Positions 50,659-60,952 of a stretch of 64,000 nt of DNA are shown here, one piece after another (position 1 is the first letter of the stretch; every line of letters begins with the position of its first letter). The DNA is from Lachnospiraceae bacterium (lineage in GTDB: Bacteria; Bacillota; Clostridia; Lachnospirales; Lachnospiraceae), in the NCBI GenBank assembly GCA_017467845.1, contig JAFUKH010000080.1, positions 22,901-86,900 of the forward strand, given 5' to 3'. A program made the translations under genes and the position numbers. Under the pieces are notes generated by a model. That model made no database searches and had not been told where the DNA came from. It saw only the letters and a list, made by a program, of their open reading frames with translations.

Positions 50659-51471
50659 TCACTCCCTATATGTATACCCCCACAAATTCTTGATCTGAGG
50701 CATCAAATCCTCCACTCCCCAACTTGTCTCACTGTTTATCCGGCTGTTGGGATCTCGCACTATCACTTTCCCTTCATCATCCACTCCCGATAGGACAATG
50801 AAATGTCCCGCGGTAGTGAAATCTCCCGGACGCATGGCACAAATAATCGGTGTTCCGCTCTCTAGTGCTGAAATGATATAATCTGCCTCAAATCTTACAC
50901 TGTATACCGTCAGTCCAAGCTTCTCCGCTCCACCTGTCATCAGCTCCCATGAGGAGCCTGCCCCATCCACATAGTATCCCTGCTCCTGTGCCATCTCTGC
51001 CACTTCCAATGGATTCCACTTCGTGTCCCCACTCAGACCGCACTGCACCATGGACAGACAGGTAGGACCACATCCCGTCACTGCCAGAAAATCATTGCCA
51101 TACATCTCATAACCCCAACGCTCATCCCACTGTAGGAATAATGGAATTGTTCCCCGCGTTACTTCCCCTGATAACTCTATGTCTACATTCTTATCTTTAT
51201 TTTCCGGATAATTTAGAACAAAATTCGTTGCTTCCGGGTTATTCTCTAATAAATTGAGTAAGCTTTCCGGATATTCCTCCTCTGCCAGTCGCTCCAGCCA
51301 AATGGAATGTTCCTCCTGTTTGTGAAAGCTCTGATACCAATTCCATACCAACAATATGGCCACGGCAAAAGCACCAATCCACACACACCGATAGATAAAT
51401 ATCACCATTCTCCTTATTCGGCGCTTCCGCTCTCTTTGCTTCATCCTTCTTTGATTGCCTCTCTGTTCCAT
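50659..51471 (-). CDS. Membrane-anchored C39-like cysteine peptidase
   Basis: The 270-residue protein has a very basic N-terminus, one membrane anchor (about 23-43) and an outer papain-like domain. The catalytic Cys is in TGCGPTCLSM, His in AGHFIVLSG and the Asp/Asn site in VRDPNSR, matching Peptidase_C39_2. There is no transporter, so it is not a bacteriocin-processing ABC protein; it probably cuts a cell-wall or surface peptide. It lies downstream of the VanRS-like pair with a long hairpin between. AAGGAG precedes ATG 51471. Confidence 0.9.
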   Translation of the reverse strand: MEQRGNQRRMKQRERKRRIRRMVIFIYRCVWIGAFAVAILLVWNWYQSFHKQEEHSIWLERLAEEEYPESLLNLLENNPEATNFVLNYPENKDKNVDIELSGEVTRGTIPLFLQWDERWGYEMYGNDFLAVTGCGPTCLSMVQCGLSGDTKWNPLEVAEMAQEQGYYVDGAGSSWELMTGGAEKLGLTVYSVRFEADYIISALESGTPIICAMRPGDFTTAGHFIVLSGVDDEGKVIVRDPNSRINSETSWGVEDLMPQIKNLWGYTYRE

Positions 51472-51511
51472 AAAAGCTCCTTATCCCTTATACTACAGGC
51501 CAAGGCGCAAA

Positions 51512-51555
51512 ACACCCTTGGTCTGATACCAAAATTGTATCAAATCCAAGGGTGT
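51512..51555. terminator. Long hairpin terminator between VanS-like and C39 genes
   Basis: ACACCCTTGG (51512-51521) and CCAAGGGTGT (51546-51555) are perfect outer arms; TGATAC and GTATCA form a second stem inside. T runs occur on the plus side (CATTTTTC) and weaker ones on the minus side (TTTTGCG). Confidence 0.8.
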
Positions 51556-51594
51556 CATTTTTCTTTTTCCTCTACGGAATTTCTTACGATTTTC

Positions 51595-52707
51595 CTACGA
51601 AACAGGAAGTGCCACTTCAAATTCAATTCTTTCATCCTGGCTACGGGCGGTTATGGTTCCTTTATGCAGTTCCACGATTTCCTTTGCGATAGCCAGACCT
51701 AATCCTGCTCCGCCACTACGTGAGCTTCGCGCCGTGTCAAGCCGATAAAACTGCTCAAAAATACGCTCCAGCTTTTCTGCCGGAATGGTGTTGCCATGAT
51801 TCATAAACTTGATAATGATATGCCCAGCGTCCTGTACTACATTGATGTGAATGGTTTCGTTTTCAAAGCTGTAATTCACCGCATTTCGCAACAGATTATC
51901 AAACACTCTCTGCATTTTATTCACATCACATTTTAGCATAGTGTCCGGTGCAATTGTTAACGCACTGCTCAAATTTTTCTCCAAAAACATAGGCTCAAAT
52001 TCAAAGGCAAGCTGTTCTAACAAACGGGTCAAATTCACCCTACTGTATTCCAGTGTAAGGTTTGTCAGATTGAATCTGGTAATCTCAAAGAATTCATTAA
52101 TCAAGTCCTCCAACCTTTCCGCTTTCTCCAGAGAAATGGATAAATATTTTTCCCTTAGCTCTTCAGAGATTTGATTCTCATCCCTAAGAAGCGTTAAGTA
52201 TCCGATTACAGAGGTAAGAGGCGTTTTCAAATCATGCGCCAGATAAACTACAAGATCGTTCTTTCTCTGCTCTGCTTCTTTTGCCAGCCTTTCGTTTTGC
52301 TCCGACACCCTCTTTAAATGGTTCATACGATTTTGAAACTCTTCTAACTCAGTCGGTAGCTCTATAAATTCCACATTTTTATCCAGCAGCCCATCAGAGG
52401 CTCTTGATATAGCATTAATATAACCAAACACTTTCCTAAGCAGAATATATATCATAGTCCCGGCTCCTACAAGCCAAAGCAGAACGAAGATAATGGCAAA
52501 ATAAACTCCCGAATATTCGCCATCGAATATATTTTTCCAAAAATAATAGGTATCCGGTGAACGATCATATGCCCACTGAAAATCTGCTCTCTGCACAATC
52601 TGAGCTATCGCTAACAGCACAATGGGCAAACTAACAGACCATATCACTATTCTCACCAAAAATGTTTGAAATGTCTTTTTTAACAAATTGCCTGTTCTAT
52701 CATTCAA
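51595..52707 (-). CDS. VanS-like sensor histidine kinase
   Basis: The 370-residue kinase has two membrane segments (about 18-38 and 69-91) with a short outer loop of 30 residues, a HAMP-like linker, the H box VYLAHDLKTPLTSVIGYL (H158), an N box (FDNLLRNAVNYSF) and G boxes (GGAGLGLAIAKEI). This resembles VanS of vancomycin clusters. Its start overlaps the regulator gene by 8 bases. No vanH, vanA or vanX lies nearby, so it probably senses cell-wall stress in a non-resistance circuit. Confidence 0.92.
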   Translation of the reverse strand: MNDRTGNLLKKTFQTFLVRIVIWSVSLPIVLLAIAQIVQRADFQWAYDRSPDTYYFWKNIFDGEYSGVYFAIIFVLLWLVGAGTMIYILLRKVFGYINAISRASDGLLDKNVEFIELPTELEEFQNRMNHLKRVSEQNERLAKEAEQRKNDLVVYLAHDLKTPLTSVIGYLTLLRDENQISEELREKYLSISLEKAERLEDLINEFFEITRFNLTNLTLEYSRVNLTRLLEQLAFEFEPMFLEKNLSSALTIAPDTMLKCDVNKMQRVFDNLLRNAVNYSFENETIHINVVQDAGHIIIKFMNHGNTIPAEKLERIFEQFYRLDTARSSRSGGAGLGLAIAKEIVELHKGTITARSQDERIEFEVALPVS

Positions 52708-53401
52708 TGGTATACCCCACTCCCCACACCGTTTTAATAAATTTGGGGGTTCTGGCCGGTTCTTTCAGCTTGCCCCTTAGTCTTCCGATATGTGCCATAA
52801 CCGTGTTGTTATTATCCAGGAATTTCTCGCCCCACACCTTTTCGAACAATTCCTCTGAAGGAATCACCTTTCCCCTGTGTTCGCACAAGTACCACAGGAT
52901 GGAAAACTCTATGGGAGTCAGTTCTATCTCTTTCCCGTACAGCGTGCATTTATGAGTACTCTTGTTAATCACAAGCCCCCTAATATCATACTCCACAATA
53001 GGAACATCTTCTTCCGAATGGATGGCATTATTGTAACGCACATAACGTCTCAGCTGCGTCTTTACTCTGGCAACTACTTCTAATGGATTAAAAGGCTTGG
53101 TAATGTAATCATCAGCGCCTATGGTTAAGCCCATAATCTTGTCCCCATCCTCCACCTTTGCAGTCAGCATGATGATGGGGTAAAAATATTTCTCTCTGAT
53201 TTTCTGGCAGACATGAAAGCCATCCACATCCGGCAACATCACATCTAAAATAGCTAAATCCAGTTCTTTAGTCGCAATACATTGCAAAGCTTCTACGCCA
53301 TTATAGCATTTATACACCGTATACCCATCATTCTTTAAGTATACCTCCAGCAAATCAGCAATTTCCTTCTCGTCATCCACCACCAGAATTTTTTCCACCA
53401 T
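52700..53401 (-). CDS. VanR-like response regulator (OmpR family)
   Basis: The 233-residue protein has a receiver domain with D9, D10 and phosphoacceptor D53 (AILDVMLPD), the conserved lysine in ITKPF, and an OmpR-type winged helix (LTPIEFSILWYLCEHRGKV, VMAHIGRLRGKL, TVWGVGYTIE). It is coupled to the kinase gene. Its length and sequence resemble the VanR group. Targets are unknown; the nearby C39 peptidase and cell-envelope genes are plausible. Confidence 0.93.
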   Translation of the reverse strand: MVEKILVVDDEKEIADLLEVYLKNDGYTVYKCYNGVEALQCIATKELDLAILDVMLPDVDGFHVCQKIREKYFYPIIMLTAKVEDGDKIMGLTIGADDYITKPFNPLEVVARVKTQLRRYVRYNNAIHSEEDVPIVEYDIRGLVINKSTHKCTLYGKEIELTPIEFSILWYLCEHRGKVIPSEELFEKVWGEKFLDNNNTVMAHIGRLRGKLKEPARTPKFIKTVWGVGYTIE

Positions 53402-53540
53402 TGTTTCCTCATGCTCCTTACTGATGCCATCATTTATAGGCTCAGTGCTATTATAGCATCAATTTCTGGCTGTGGATTTTAAATTTGTTTTAAGGATTGG
53501 TTGACAATTATACAGAACTGTCTTAGGTATTAATTGGGAT

Positions 53541-53750
53541 TTATACTTCTCTTTCAAAGATAATTTGATAGCAATAAGAAACAAATACGCCAGTTTTTTC
53601 ATCGAATGGTGTTACAACTTGTTTCAATCTCCACCCCTGTTCAGCTTCAGCTATGATTACTTTTTTACATTCCTCGAAAGTTTCTCCAGTTTTAACTTTC
53701 ATTCCAGCTCTTCTTGGAATTTCCACAAATTTGTATTCATATTTTTTCAT
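53541..53750 (-). CDS. DUF4177-family small protein
   Basis: The 69-residue protein (MKKYEYKFVEIP...GWRLKQVVTPF...YQIIFERE) shows the DUF4177 pattern: a YKF strand, a helix ending in the invariant GW, and a C-terminal strand. GGGGG lies upstream of ATG 53750. The fold is small and soluble; its function is unknown. It appears to be a stand-alone gene between VanR and the prfA terminator. Confidence 0.88.
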   Translation of the reverse strand: MKKYEYKFVEIPRRAGMKVKTGETFEECKKVIIAEAEQGWRLKQVVTPFDEKTGVFVSYCYQIIFEREV

Positions 53751-53870
53751 TTCAATACCCCCACATATTCAAATTTATATAATTCATTATAAAGTCCCCC
53801 AACTATTTCCACAACAATATTTAAGCCCGTTTCATCTCTCCCCACACCCCAATTCAGACAAAATTCTCCA

Positions 53871-53912
53871 AAAAAAGCTCTACCTCAACCACACAAAGTC
53901 AAGGTAAAGCTC
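53871..53912 (-). terminator. prfA terminator
   Basis: AGCTCTACCT (53876-53885) and AGGTAAAGCT (53902-53911) pair with one G-U position; on the minus strand TTTTTTTGG follows. Confidence 0.85.
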
Positions 53913-53970
53913 TTATATTTCACAACTCAATTTTCACTTTTCAACGAAAGCAAGACTCGGCGCGTCTTCC

Positions 53971-55047
53971 CTAGTTCTCATTCATCTTAGCTAATTTAGC
54001 GGCCTGATCCGCCGCGATACAAGCATCGATAATATCCACGATATCACCATTCATAATCTTATCCAACTTATACAGAGTGAGACCGATACGATGGTCGGTT
54101 ACACGACCCTGAGGGAAGTTGTAGGTACGGATTTTCTCGGAACGGTCACCGGTACCAATCTGGCTCTTACGAAGCTCTGCTTCCGCATCGTGTCTCTGCT
54201 GCTGCTCGATGTCGTACAGCTTTGCCTTTAAGAGAGCGAATGCTTTCGCCTTATTCTGGAGCTGTGACTTCTCGGTCTGGCTGTATACCACGATTCCGGT
54301 TGGATAGTGGGTTAAACGTACTGCGGAGTCGGTGGTGTTGACACACTGACCACCGTTACCGGAAGCACGCATTACGTCGATACGGATATCCTTATCATCG
54401 ATAACGATGTCGATGTCCTCATCAACCTCCGGCATTACTGCTACAGAAATCGTAGAGGTATGGATACGTCCGCCACTTTCGGTCTCAGGTACACGCTGTA
54501 CACGATGAACACCACTTTCGTACTTCATCTTGGAATATGCGCCCTGACCGGAAATCATGAACTGCACTTCCTTCATACCACCGATACCGATTTCGTCCAC
54601 GTTCATGGTTTCTACCTTCCAACGCTGACCTTCTGCATAGTGAACATACATACGATAAACTTCAGCAGCAAAAAGAGCTGCCTCATCACCGCCGGCACCT
54701 GCGCGGATTTCCACGATAACATTCTTCTCATCGTTAGGGTCCTTAGGAAGAAGTAAAATCTTAAGCTCCTGCTCTAATTCCTCCACACGCTTCTTGCTGT
54801 CGGAAAGCTCTTCCTTCAGCATTTCACGCATCTCCTCATCAGATTCTTCATCCAGCATAAGAAGGGATTCTTCAATGGTATCCTTACACTTCTTGTACTC
54901 TTTATATGCATCTACGATGGGAGTGAGATCACTCTGTTCCTTCATCAGCTTTCTGAATCGCTCCTGATTGCTGGTAACCGTTGGCTCATTTAATTCGCCC
55001 ATAATTTCTTCAAAGCGGATTAATAAATCCTCTAACTTATCAAACAT
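53971..55047 (-). CDS. prfA: Peptide chain release factor 1
   Basis: RF1 reads UAA and UAG and triggers peptide release on the ribosome. The 358-residue protein has the GGQ loop ([18 protein letters not shown]), whose glutamine is methylated by PrmC encoded next to it, and a codon-recognition region of RF1 type with [16 protein letters not shown] before it. Length is normal. AAAGGAAA precedes ATG 55047. It is 14 bases after prmC in the same operon. Confidence 0.97.
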   Translation of the reverse strand: MFDKLEDLLIRFEEIMGELNEPTVTSNQERFRKLMKEQSDLTPIVDAYKEYKKCKDTIEESLLMLDEESDEEMREMLKEELSDSKKRVEELEQELKILLLPKDPNDEKNVIVEIRAGAGGDEAALFAAEVYRMYVHYAEGQRWKVETMNVDEIGIGGMKEVQFMISGQGAYSKMKYESGVHRVQRVPETESGGRIHTSTISVAVMPEVDEDIDIVIDDKDIRIDVMRASGNGGQCVNTTDSAVRLTHYPTGIVVYSQTEKSQLQNKAKAFALLKAKLYDIEQQQRHDAEAELRKSQIGTGDRSEKIRTYNFPQGRVTDHRIGLTLYKLDKIMNGDIVDIIDACIAADQAAKLAKMNEN

Positions 55048-55061
55048 CTGAATTTCCTTTC

Positions 55062-55901
55062 TTACGCTAAATATCCGTGCACCACTCTATCGAGTCCCGC
55101 AAAGTCCTTTACTACTGTTACATCTGAAAAACCGGCATTTTCCATAAGCCCTTTTACGGCCTCTGCCTGGTCATAACCTATTTCAAAAAAGAGTCTTCCC
55201 TCTTTGCGAAGAAACTCCTTACTCTCTTCTACAATTCTGCGATAAAAGTACAGACCGTCCTCTGTGCCATCCAGCGCCATCATCGGTTCATGATCCCGTA
55301 CCTCCGGCATCAGCCCCTTTATCACCTCTGTCTGAATGTATGGGGGATTAGACACGATAACATCATACTTTCCCTCTACCTTTTCAAACAAATCACTTTC
55401 TACAAAGGATACAATCCGCTCCTTGGAAAGAAGCCTTCCCGCATTCTCCCTTGCAACCTCCAGTGCCTTAGCTGATAAATCCACTCCGGTTCCCTCAGCC
55501 CACATGGAGTAATGCAAAAGACTGATTAAAATGCAGCCGCTTCCGGTACACATATCCAGAATACGCACACCGCTGGTCAGGTGAGGTAGAACCTCTTCCA
55601 CCAAAATCTCTGTATCCTGTCTCGGAATCAGCACATTCTCATTTACCTGAAAGGTCAACCCCATAAACTCCTGTTGCCCGGTGATATGCTGAAGCGGAAT
55701 ACGCTCCGCTCTCTGCCTGATAGCCTCTTTATAGGCCTCCTCCTGCTCCACAGCTACCTCCCGGTCTCCATGTACCAGCAAATCATTGCGACTCGTTCCA
55801 CAGATATGCTCCAAAAGAAGCCTTGCATCCAACGCTGCCTCCGGGATTCCTGCGCTTTCAAGAGCAAGCTTTCCCTGATTGAAACATTCCTGATATATCA
55901 T
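55062..55901 (-). CDS. prmC: Release-factor glutamine N5-methyltransferase
   Basis: PrmC methylates the GGQ glutamine of release factors. The 279-residue protein has an N-terminal helical domain, [15 protein letters not shown] (SAM motif I) and the substrate motif VSNPPYI. It starts immediately after the DUF1385 stop and is followed by its target gene prfA. Confidence 0.96.
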   Translation of the reverse strand: MIYQECFNQGKLALESAGIPEAALDARLLLEHICGTSRNDLLVHGDREVAVEQEEAYKEAIRQRAERIPLQHITGQQEFMGLTFQVNENVLIPRQDTEILVEEVLPHLTSGVRILDMCTGSGCILISLLHYSMWAEGTGVDLSAKALEVARENAGRLLSKERIVSFVESDLFEKVEGKYDVIVSNPPYIQTEVIKGLMPEVRDHEPMMALDGTEDGLYFYRRIVEESKEFLRKEGRLFFEIGYDQAEAVKGLMENAGFSDVTVVKDFAGLDRVVHGYLA

Positions 55902-56879
55902 CTATTCGTCCTCTTCCGTACTTGCCTCGGCCACCTCATATCCGAAATTATCTCTCAGATACGCCTTCCAATCAAATACTGCCTCAATTGCTGCAATAGC
56001 AACCTCCACCATCTCCTTATCCGGTTCCTTGGTAGTCATTCTCTGGATGAGCATACCCGGAAGTGACAGCAGATTTACAATAGGGTTATTACTTCTTCCC
56101 GCCAGACGGATAATCTCATACGAGATACCTGCTACAACCGGCATCAGAGCAATACGAAGGAGCACCTTCTGCACCGGATTCTCCACCTGAATAAAGAAGA
56201 ATAAAATAATACTTACAAAAAGTACAAAGAACATAAAGCTGGTTCCACATCTTTTGTGAAGACGTGAACATCTCATGACGGTATTCACATCCAGCTCATA
56301 ACCTCTCTCCAGACAGTTAATGCATTTATGCTCTGCACCATGATAACGATAAAGTCTGCGGATATCCTTCATAAAACTGATACCCCACACGTACAATACA
56401 AAAATGCAGATACGAACCGCTCCCTCAATAATTGCAATTAATGAAGCATTCTGCACCGACTGCGTAAAATATGATGAAATAAAGTAAGGAAGCACAATAA
56501 AAATACCAATTGCCAGTACCATGGATAAAATAGTAACTATAGTCGTCAGAAGCTCTTCTGCTTTACCTTTGGTAATCTTATTCAGAGCCTTATCAAACTT
56601 GGTTTCCTCTTCATCCTCTTCATAGAAGCTCGCAGAGAAATTCAGACTCTTCATACCAAGCATCAAAGAATCCACAAAGTTGAAGATACCACGGATAAAA
56701 GGAAGCTCCTTAAAACGCTTTCCATGCAACACTCCCTGGTAATTCTGAATATCCACTTCAATCTCACCATTGGGCTTACGGACTGCAACTGCATACTTAT
56801 CTTTATTTTTCATCATAACGCCTTCCAGAACAGCCTGTCCGCCAATTCCGGAATAGCATGTTTTCTTATGTCTTGCCAT
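55902..56879 (-). CDS. DUF1385-family membrane protein
   Basis: The start is ATG 56879 (MARHKKTCYSGIGGQAVLEGVMMKN) behind GGAAGGGAG, giving 325 residues. The GGQAVLEGVMM start, RYHGAEHKCINCLERG, and RCSRLHKRCGTSFMFFV are the DUF1385 signature, with conserved His and Cys that may bind metal. About four membrane segments occur. The gene is almost always between rpmE and prmC in Clostridia, as here; its function is unknown. Confidence 0.95.
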   Translation of the reverse strand: MARHKKTCYSGIGGQAVLEGVMMKNKDKYAVAVRKPNGEIEVDIQNYQGVLHGKRFKELPFIRGIFNFVDSLMLGMKSLNFSASFYEEDEEETKFDKALNKITKGKAEELLTTIVTILSMVLAIGIFIVLPYFISSYFTQSVQNASLIAIIEGAVRICIFVLYVWGISFMKDIRRLYRYHGAEHKCINCLERGYELDVNTVMRCSRLHKRCGTSFMFFVLFVSIILFFFIQVENPVQKVLLRIALMPVVAGISYEIIRLAGRSNNPIVNLLSLPGMLIQRMTTKEPDKEMVEVAIAAIEAVFDWKAYLRDNFGYEVAEASTEEDE

Positions 56880-56910
56880 GCTTTGTCTCCCTTCCAATTG
56901 AACAAGGAAA

Positions 56911-56941
56911 AAAAGGTTGAGATAAATCTACCTCAACCTTT
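56911..56941 (-). terminator. Terminator or attenuator after rpmE
   Basis: AGGTTGAG (56914-56921) and CTCAACCT (56932-56939) pair around a small loop; on the minus strand TTTTTTTCC follows. It lies just before the ribosome site of the DUF1385 gene. Confidence 0.9.
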
Positions 56942-56956
56942 CCGAAATACTTATCC

Positions 56957-57157
56957 TTATTTAACGCCGTACTTCTTATTGAACTTGTCAATACGTCCAT
57001 CAGCTCTAGCAACTTTCTGCTGGCCAGTGTAGAATGAATGGCACTTAGAGCAAACTTCTACGTGAATTTCAGCTTTGGTAGAACCGGTAACGAAAGTGTT
57101 ACCACAGTTACAGGTTACGGTTGTCTGATGATACTCTGGATGGATTCCTTCTCTCAT
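56957..57157 (-). CDS. rpmE: 50S ribosomal protein L31 (zinc type)
   Basis: The 66-residue protein [20 protein letters not shown] has the four cysteines (CNCG...CSKC) of the zinc-binding form and ends KKYGVK. It occurs between rho and DUF1385, the usual clostridial order. The strong terminator behind it should make most of its transcripts monocistronic. Confidence 0.97.
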   Translation of the reverse strand: MREGIHPEYHQTTVTCNCGNTFVTGSTKAEIHVEVCSKCHSFYTGQQKVARADGRIDKFNKKYGVK

Positions 57158-57273
57158 GTTTTCACCTCTCTATAATTACTATACGTTATAATTTTGTTCT
57201 CATCCGCACTGCTTATGGACCCACAAACAGCATTGGTATTGTAACATGATAAGGAACAAAGTGCAATAGTTTT

Positions 57274-58620
57274 TTAAATAAACTTGTTTCTTTTTACCGT
57301 TGCAACGAATTCCCTGTTGTTTTTACTCTTATCAAACATATCCAGAATACGATCTGTTGCCTCATCCGGCTTAAGTCCATTCAATGCTCTACGAATAATA
57401 TTGATTGCCTCAAGCTCCTCTCCATCCAATAATAAATGCTCATTTCTGGTGCTGGATTTCTGGATATCAATCGCAGGGAAAATACGCTTTTCAGAGAGCT
57501 TTCTGTCCAGAATCATCTCCATGTTACCGGTACCCTTAAATTCCTCATATACTACGTCATCCATCTTACTTCCGGTATCCACCAACGCAGTTGCAAGAAT
57601 AGTAAGACTTCCGCCTTCTCTGATATTACGGGCAGCACCGAAAAATCTCTTAGGCATATGTAACGCCGCAGGATCAAGACCACCGGAAAGGGTACGTCCA
57701 CTTGGTGGCACCACCAAGTTATATGCTCTGGTCAGACGAGTAATACTGTCTAAGAGGATCACTACATCCTTCTTATGCTCTACCAGACGTTTTGCTCTCT
57801 CAATAACCATCTCGGAAACTCTTCTGTGATGCTCAGGGAGCTCATCAAAGGTAGAATAGATTACTTCTACATTCTCTCCATGAATGGATTCCTTAATATC
57901 AGTAACTTCCTCAGGACGCTCATCGATCAAAAGAATCAGCATATGCATGGATGGATTGGTACGCAAAATGGAAGATGCCACTTCCTTCAAAAGAGTGGTT
58001 TTACCTGCCTTAGGAGGCGATACAATCATACCACGCTGTCCCTTACCTACAGGGCTGATTAAATCCATAACACGCATTGCCACAGAGCACCCCGGATATT
58101 CCAAACGAATACGATTGTCTGGGAATATGGGAGTCATATCTTCAAAATTCTTTCTTCTCGCAGCCACCTCAGGCGGATAACCATTGATGGATTTCACGTA
58201 TAAAAGTGCGCTGAACTTTTCCTGTTGTGTCTTAATTCGCTTATTTCCCTTTAAAATGTCACCTGTCTTAAGTCCGAAACGACGAATCTGACTTGGTGCC
58301 ACATATACGTCATCCTGTCCCGGCATAAAATTATCACAACGGATAAATCCGTATCCATCAGACATAACCTCTAAGATACCGGAAGCTTCTTCTCCGCTAT
58401 CTAATTCCTGTGGATAAGATTCCTGATCCAGATTTTGGGCTGGTGCTGCGGATACACCTACAGCTTTCGCACCATCTCCTTTCTCCTTATCCTTTTCATC
58501 CTCCTGAAGCATTGCTTCAACAAGTTCATCTTTCTTCATTGCAGAAATACCTTTAATACCTCTGATTTTTGCCAACTCCTTTAACTGTGCTAAAGCTAAA
58601 GACTCATATTTCTCTCTCAT
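57274..58620 (-). CDS. rho: Transcription termination factor Rho
   Basis: Rho is the hexameric RNA helicase that ends transcription. The true start is ATG 58620 (MREKYESLALAQLKELAK) behind GGAGG, giving 448 residues. A Rho_N SAP-like domain is followed by a charged linker (about 45-85), the cold-shock-like RNA-binding domain (LEVMSDGYGFIR), Walker A SPPKAGKTTLL, Walker B VVILLDSITRL and the R-loop. A -10-like TATAAT occurs on the minus strand at 58713-58708. Confidence 0.97.
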   Translation of the reverse strand: MREKYESLALAQLKELAKIRGIKGISAMKKDELVEAMLQEDEKDKEKGDGAKAVGVSAAPAQNLDQESYPQELDSGEEASGILEVMSDGYGFIRCDNFMPGQDDVYVAPSQIRRFGLKTGDILKGNKRIKTQQEKFSALLYVKSINGYPPEVAARRKNFEDMTPIFPDNRIRLEYPGCSVAMRVMDLISPVGKGQRGMIVSPPKAGKTTLLKEVASSILRTNPSMHMLILLIDERPEEVTDIKESIHGENVEVIYSTFDELPEHHRRVSEMVIERAKRLVEHKKDVVILLDSITRLTRAYNLVVPPSGRTLSGGLDPAALHMPKRFFGAARNIREGGSLTILATALVDTGSKMDDVVYEEFKGTGNMEMILDRKLSEKRIFPAIDIQKSSTRNEHLLLDGEELEAINIIRRALNGLKPDEATDRILDMFDKSKNNREFVATVKRNKFI

Positions 58621-58762
58621 AGGAACCTCCAAATATGTAAAATAAATAAATTGGGAAACAATGCGACTTGCACGATTCTTGTGACGTGTCATTTAAACGT
58701 ATAGCCATTATAATACATTTTTTTTAAAAAGAAAAGCCCAAAATAAAAAACATTAATAAAAC

Positions 58763-58791
58763 TTGAAAAACTGCCCCTGAAACATTACAAT
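58763..58791 (+). promoter_or_regulatory. Promoter of the malic enzyme gene
   Basis: TTGAAA (58763-58768) and TACAAT (58786-58791) have 17 bases between. A small hairpin (CCCTG/CAGGG, 58806-58820) stands between the start point and the ribosome site. Confidence 0.7.
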
Positions 58792-58836
58792 AAAACCTAT
58801 GCAAAACCCTGTCCGACAGGGAGAAAGAGGTATATC

Positions 58837-59985
58837 ATGACAACTTCAGAAAAAGCACTTTTATTACATGAGCAGTGGAACGGCAAATTGGAAACCGTAT
58901 CCAAGAGCCCGGTAAAATCCAGAGAAGATTTGAGCTTAGCATATACTCCCGGCGTCGCAGAGCCTTGTAAGGTTATTGCTGAGAATCCGGAAGCAGCATA
59001 TATATATACAATGAAATCTAACACCGTTGCCGTTGTCTCTGACGGTAGTGCAGTACTTGGTCTTGGAAATATAGGTCCTCTGGCTGCAATGCCTGTTATG
59101 GAAGGAAAGGCAGTTTTATTCAAGGAGTTCGGCGGTGTCAATGCTGTACCCATCTGCTTAGACACTCAGGATACCGAAGAAATTATCAAAGCTGTAACTT
59201 ATCTGGCACCTTCCTTTGGTGGCATCAATCTGGAGGATATCTCCGCTCCCAGATGCTTTGAGATTGAGGAACGTTTAAAAAAGACTTTAAATATCCCTGT
59301 ATTCCACGACGATCAGCATGGTACTGCCATCGTAGTTCTGGCAGGTATCATCAATGCCCTGAAGGTAGTCGACAAGAAAAAGGAAGACTGTAAGGTAGTT
59401 GTAAACGGTGCCGGAAGTGCAGGTGTTGCCATTACTAAGCTTTTACTGACCTACGGCTTCCCCCATGTTACCATGTGTGACAAGGTGGGCATCCTCTCTA
59501 AAGAGACTGAGGGTCTTAACTGGATGCAGGAAAGAATGGTTCAGGTTACCAATCTTTCGGGTCAGCAGGGAAGCCTTGCAGATGCTATGAAGGGTGCTGA
59601 TATTTTTGTAGGCGTTTCCGCACCGGGTATCGTTACTAAGGAAATGGTGGCTTCCATGAATAAGGATGCCATTCTCTTCGCCATGGCTAATCCTGTACCT
59701 GAAATCATGCCGGATCTTGCGAAGGCCGCAGGCGCAAAAGTAGTTGGAACCGGACGAAGCGATTTCCCCAATCAGGTAAATAATGTGATTGCATTCCCCG
59801 GAATCTTTAAGGGAGCACTGGAAAGCCGTGCTTCCCAGATTACTGAAGAAATGAAGCTGGCAGCCGCAAACGCACTTGCGGAGCTGGTTTCCGAGAAAGA
59901 GCTTTCCGAAGACTTCATTCTTCCGGAAGCATTTAACCCCAAGGCAGCTGAGGCTGTTGCAAACGCAGTAAAGGCACACGCTTAA
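58837..59985 (+). CDS. NAD(P)-dependent malic enzyme
   Basis: The enzyme decarboxylates malate to pyruvate with NAD(P) reduction. The 382-residue short-type protein has [11 protein letters not shown] near the N-terminus, [24 protein letters not shown] with the metal ligands, and the nucleotide-binding [17 protein letters not shown] precedes ATG 58837. No oxaloacetate or citrate genes are adjacent. It is followed in 4 bases by the radical SAM gene. Confidence 0.96.
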   Translation: MTTSEKALLLHEQWNGKLETVSKSPVKSREDLSLAYTPGVAEPCKVIAENPEAAYIYTMKSNTVAVVSDGSAVLGLGNIGPLAAMPVMEGKAVLFKEFGGVNAVPICLDTQDTEEIIKAVTYLAPSFGGINLEDISAPRCFEIEERLKKTLNIPVFHDDQHGTAIVVLAGIINALKVVDKKKEDCKVVVNGAGSAGVAITKLLLTYGFPHVTMCDKVGILSKETEGLNWMQERMVQVTNLSGQQGSLADAMKGADIFVGVSAPGIVTKEMVASMNKDAILFAMANPVPEIMPDLAKAAGAKVVGTGRSDFPNQVNNVIAFPGIFKGALESRASQITEEMKLAAANALAELVSEKELSEDFILPEAFNPKAAEAVANAVKAHA

Positions 59986-59989
59986 TTCT

Positions 59990-60952
59990 ATGAAACATAA
60001 TGAACTTTGGCTGGACAAGCCATATTATTCTCTGGATGCGTATTTTAAGAATACCCTCCATCATAAATGCTATAAAATAGCCCTGGATGCCGGCATGACC
60101 TGTCCCAATCGGGACGGCAGCCTTGACAGCCGGGGCTGTATCTTCTGTAGTGCAGGTGGCAGCGGTGATTTTGCTGCCGGAGTCGGTTCTATTGATAAGC
60201 AACTTTCAGAAGGGCTGGAGAAATTCGGTAACAAATATGTTGGTAACTCTTTTATGGCTTATTTCCAAGCCTACACTAACACCTACGCTCCCGTAGACAA
60301 ACTCCGCAGAATCTATACGGAAGCCCTCTCCCATCCGGATGTACGTGGTATCTCTATTGCCACCAGACCGGACTGTCTGGGTGAGGAAGTTCTCTCTTTA
60401 TTACAGGAATTGTCACTCTCTTTTCCTGACAAGCTTATCTGGATAGAGCTGGGACTTCAGACGATTCATTCCCGGACTGCAGAATATATACGCAGAGGCT
60501 ACCCATTGACCGTATTTGAGGACGTAGCAAGGAAGCTGCATGCCATAAATATTCCCTTTATTGTTCATGTGATTTTAGGACTTCCCGGAGAACGGGAATG
60601 GCAGATGTACGAAACCATTTCCTATCTGAATGCTTTTGCCCCTTTCGGAATAAAGCTTCAGCTTCTGCACATCCTGAAAGGAACAGACCTTGCTATCGAT
60701 TATGAGGCCGGAAGCTTTCCCGCACTGCAAAAGGAAGAATATTTAAACATCCTTATCGGCTGTATTGAGCGTCTGTCTCCTGAAATTGTTATTCACCGGG
60801 TAACGGGAGATGGTCCGAAAGAACTGCTTATTGCTCCCACATGGAGCCTGAATAAGAGAGATGTACTAAACTCTCTTCATAAAGAAATGAAACTTAGAAA
60901 TACTTATCAAGGAAGGTTATATCATGCTACAGGATCCGCTTACTCTGTATAA
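59990..60952 (+). CDS. TIGR01212-family radical SAM protein (YhcC type)
   Basis: The 320-residue protein has the cluster motif CPNRDGSLDSRGCIFC, with C-x11-C-x2-C spacing typical of this group and unlike the common CxxxCxxC, followed by SAGGSGDFA. Other phrases (KQLSEGLEKFGNKYVGNSFMAYFQAYTNTYAP in parts, GLQTIHSRTAEYIRRGY, VHVILGLPGE) fit YhcC, which is related to Elp3-like enzymes; its substrate is not well established. No ribosome site is evident, so it is probably translated by coupling to the malic enzyme gene. Confidence 0.92.
   Translation: MKHNELWLDKPYYSLDAYFKNTLHHKCYKIALDAGMTCPNRDGSLDSRGCIFCSAGGSGDFAAGVGSIDKQLSEGLEKFGNKYVGNSFMAYFQAYTNTYAPVDKLRRIYTEALSHPDVRGISIATRPDCLGEEVLSLLQELSLSFPDKLIWIELGLQTIHSRTAEYIRRGYPLTVFEDVARKLHAINIPFIVHVILGLPGEREWQMYETISYLNAFAPFGIKLQLLHILKGTDLAIDYEAGSFPALQKEEYLNILIGCIERLSPEIVIHRVTGDGPKELLIAPTWSLNKRDVLNSLHKEMKLRNTYQGRLYHATGSAYSV

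Noticed and set aside
51595-53401. Vancomycin resistance cluster
   Set aside because: Only regulator and kinase resemble VanRS; no vanH, ligase, vanX or vanY follows.
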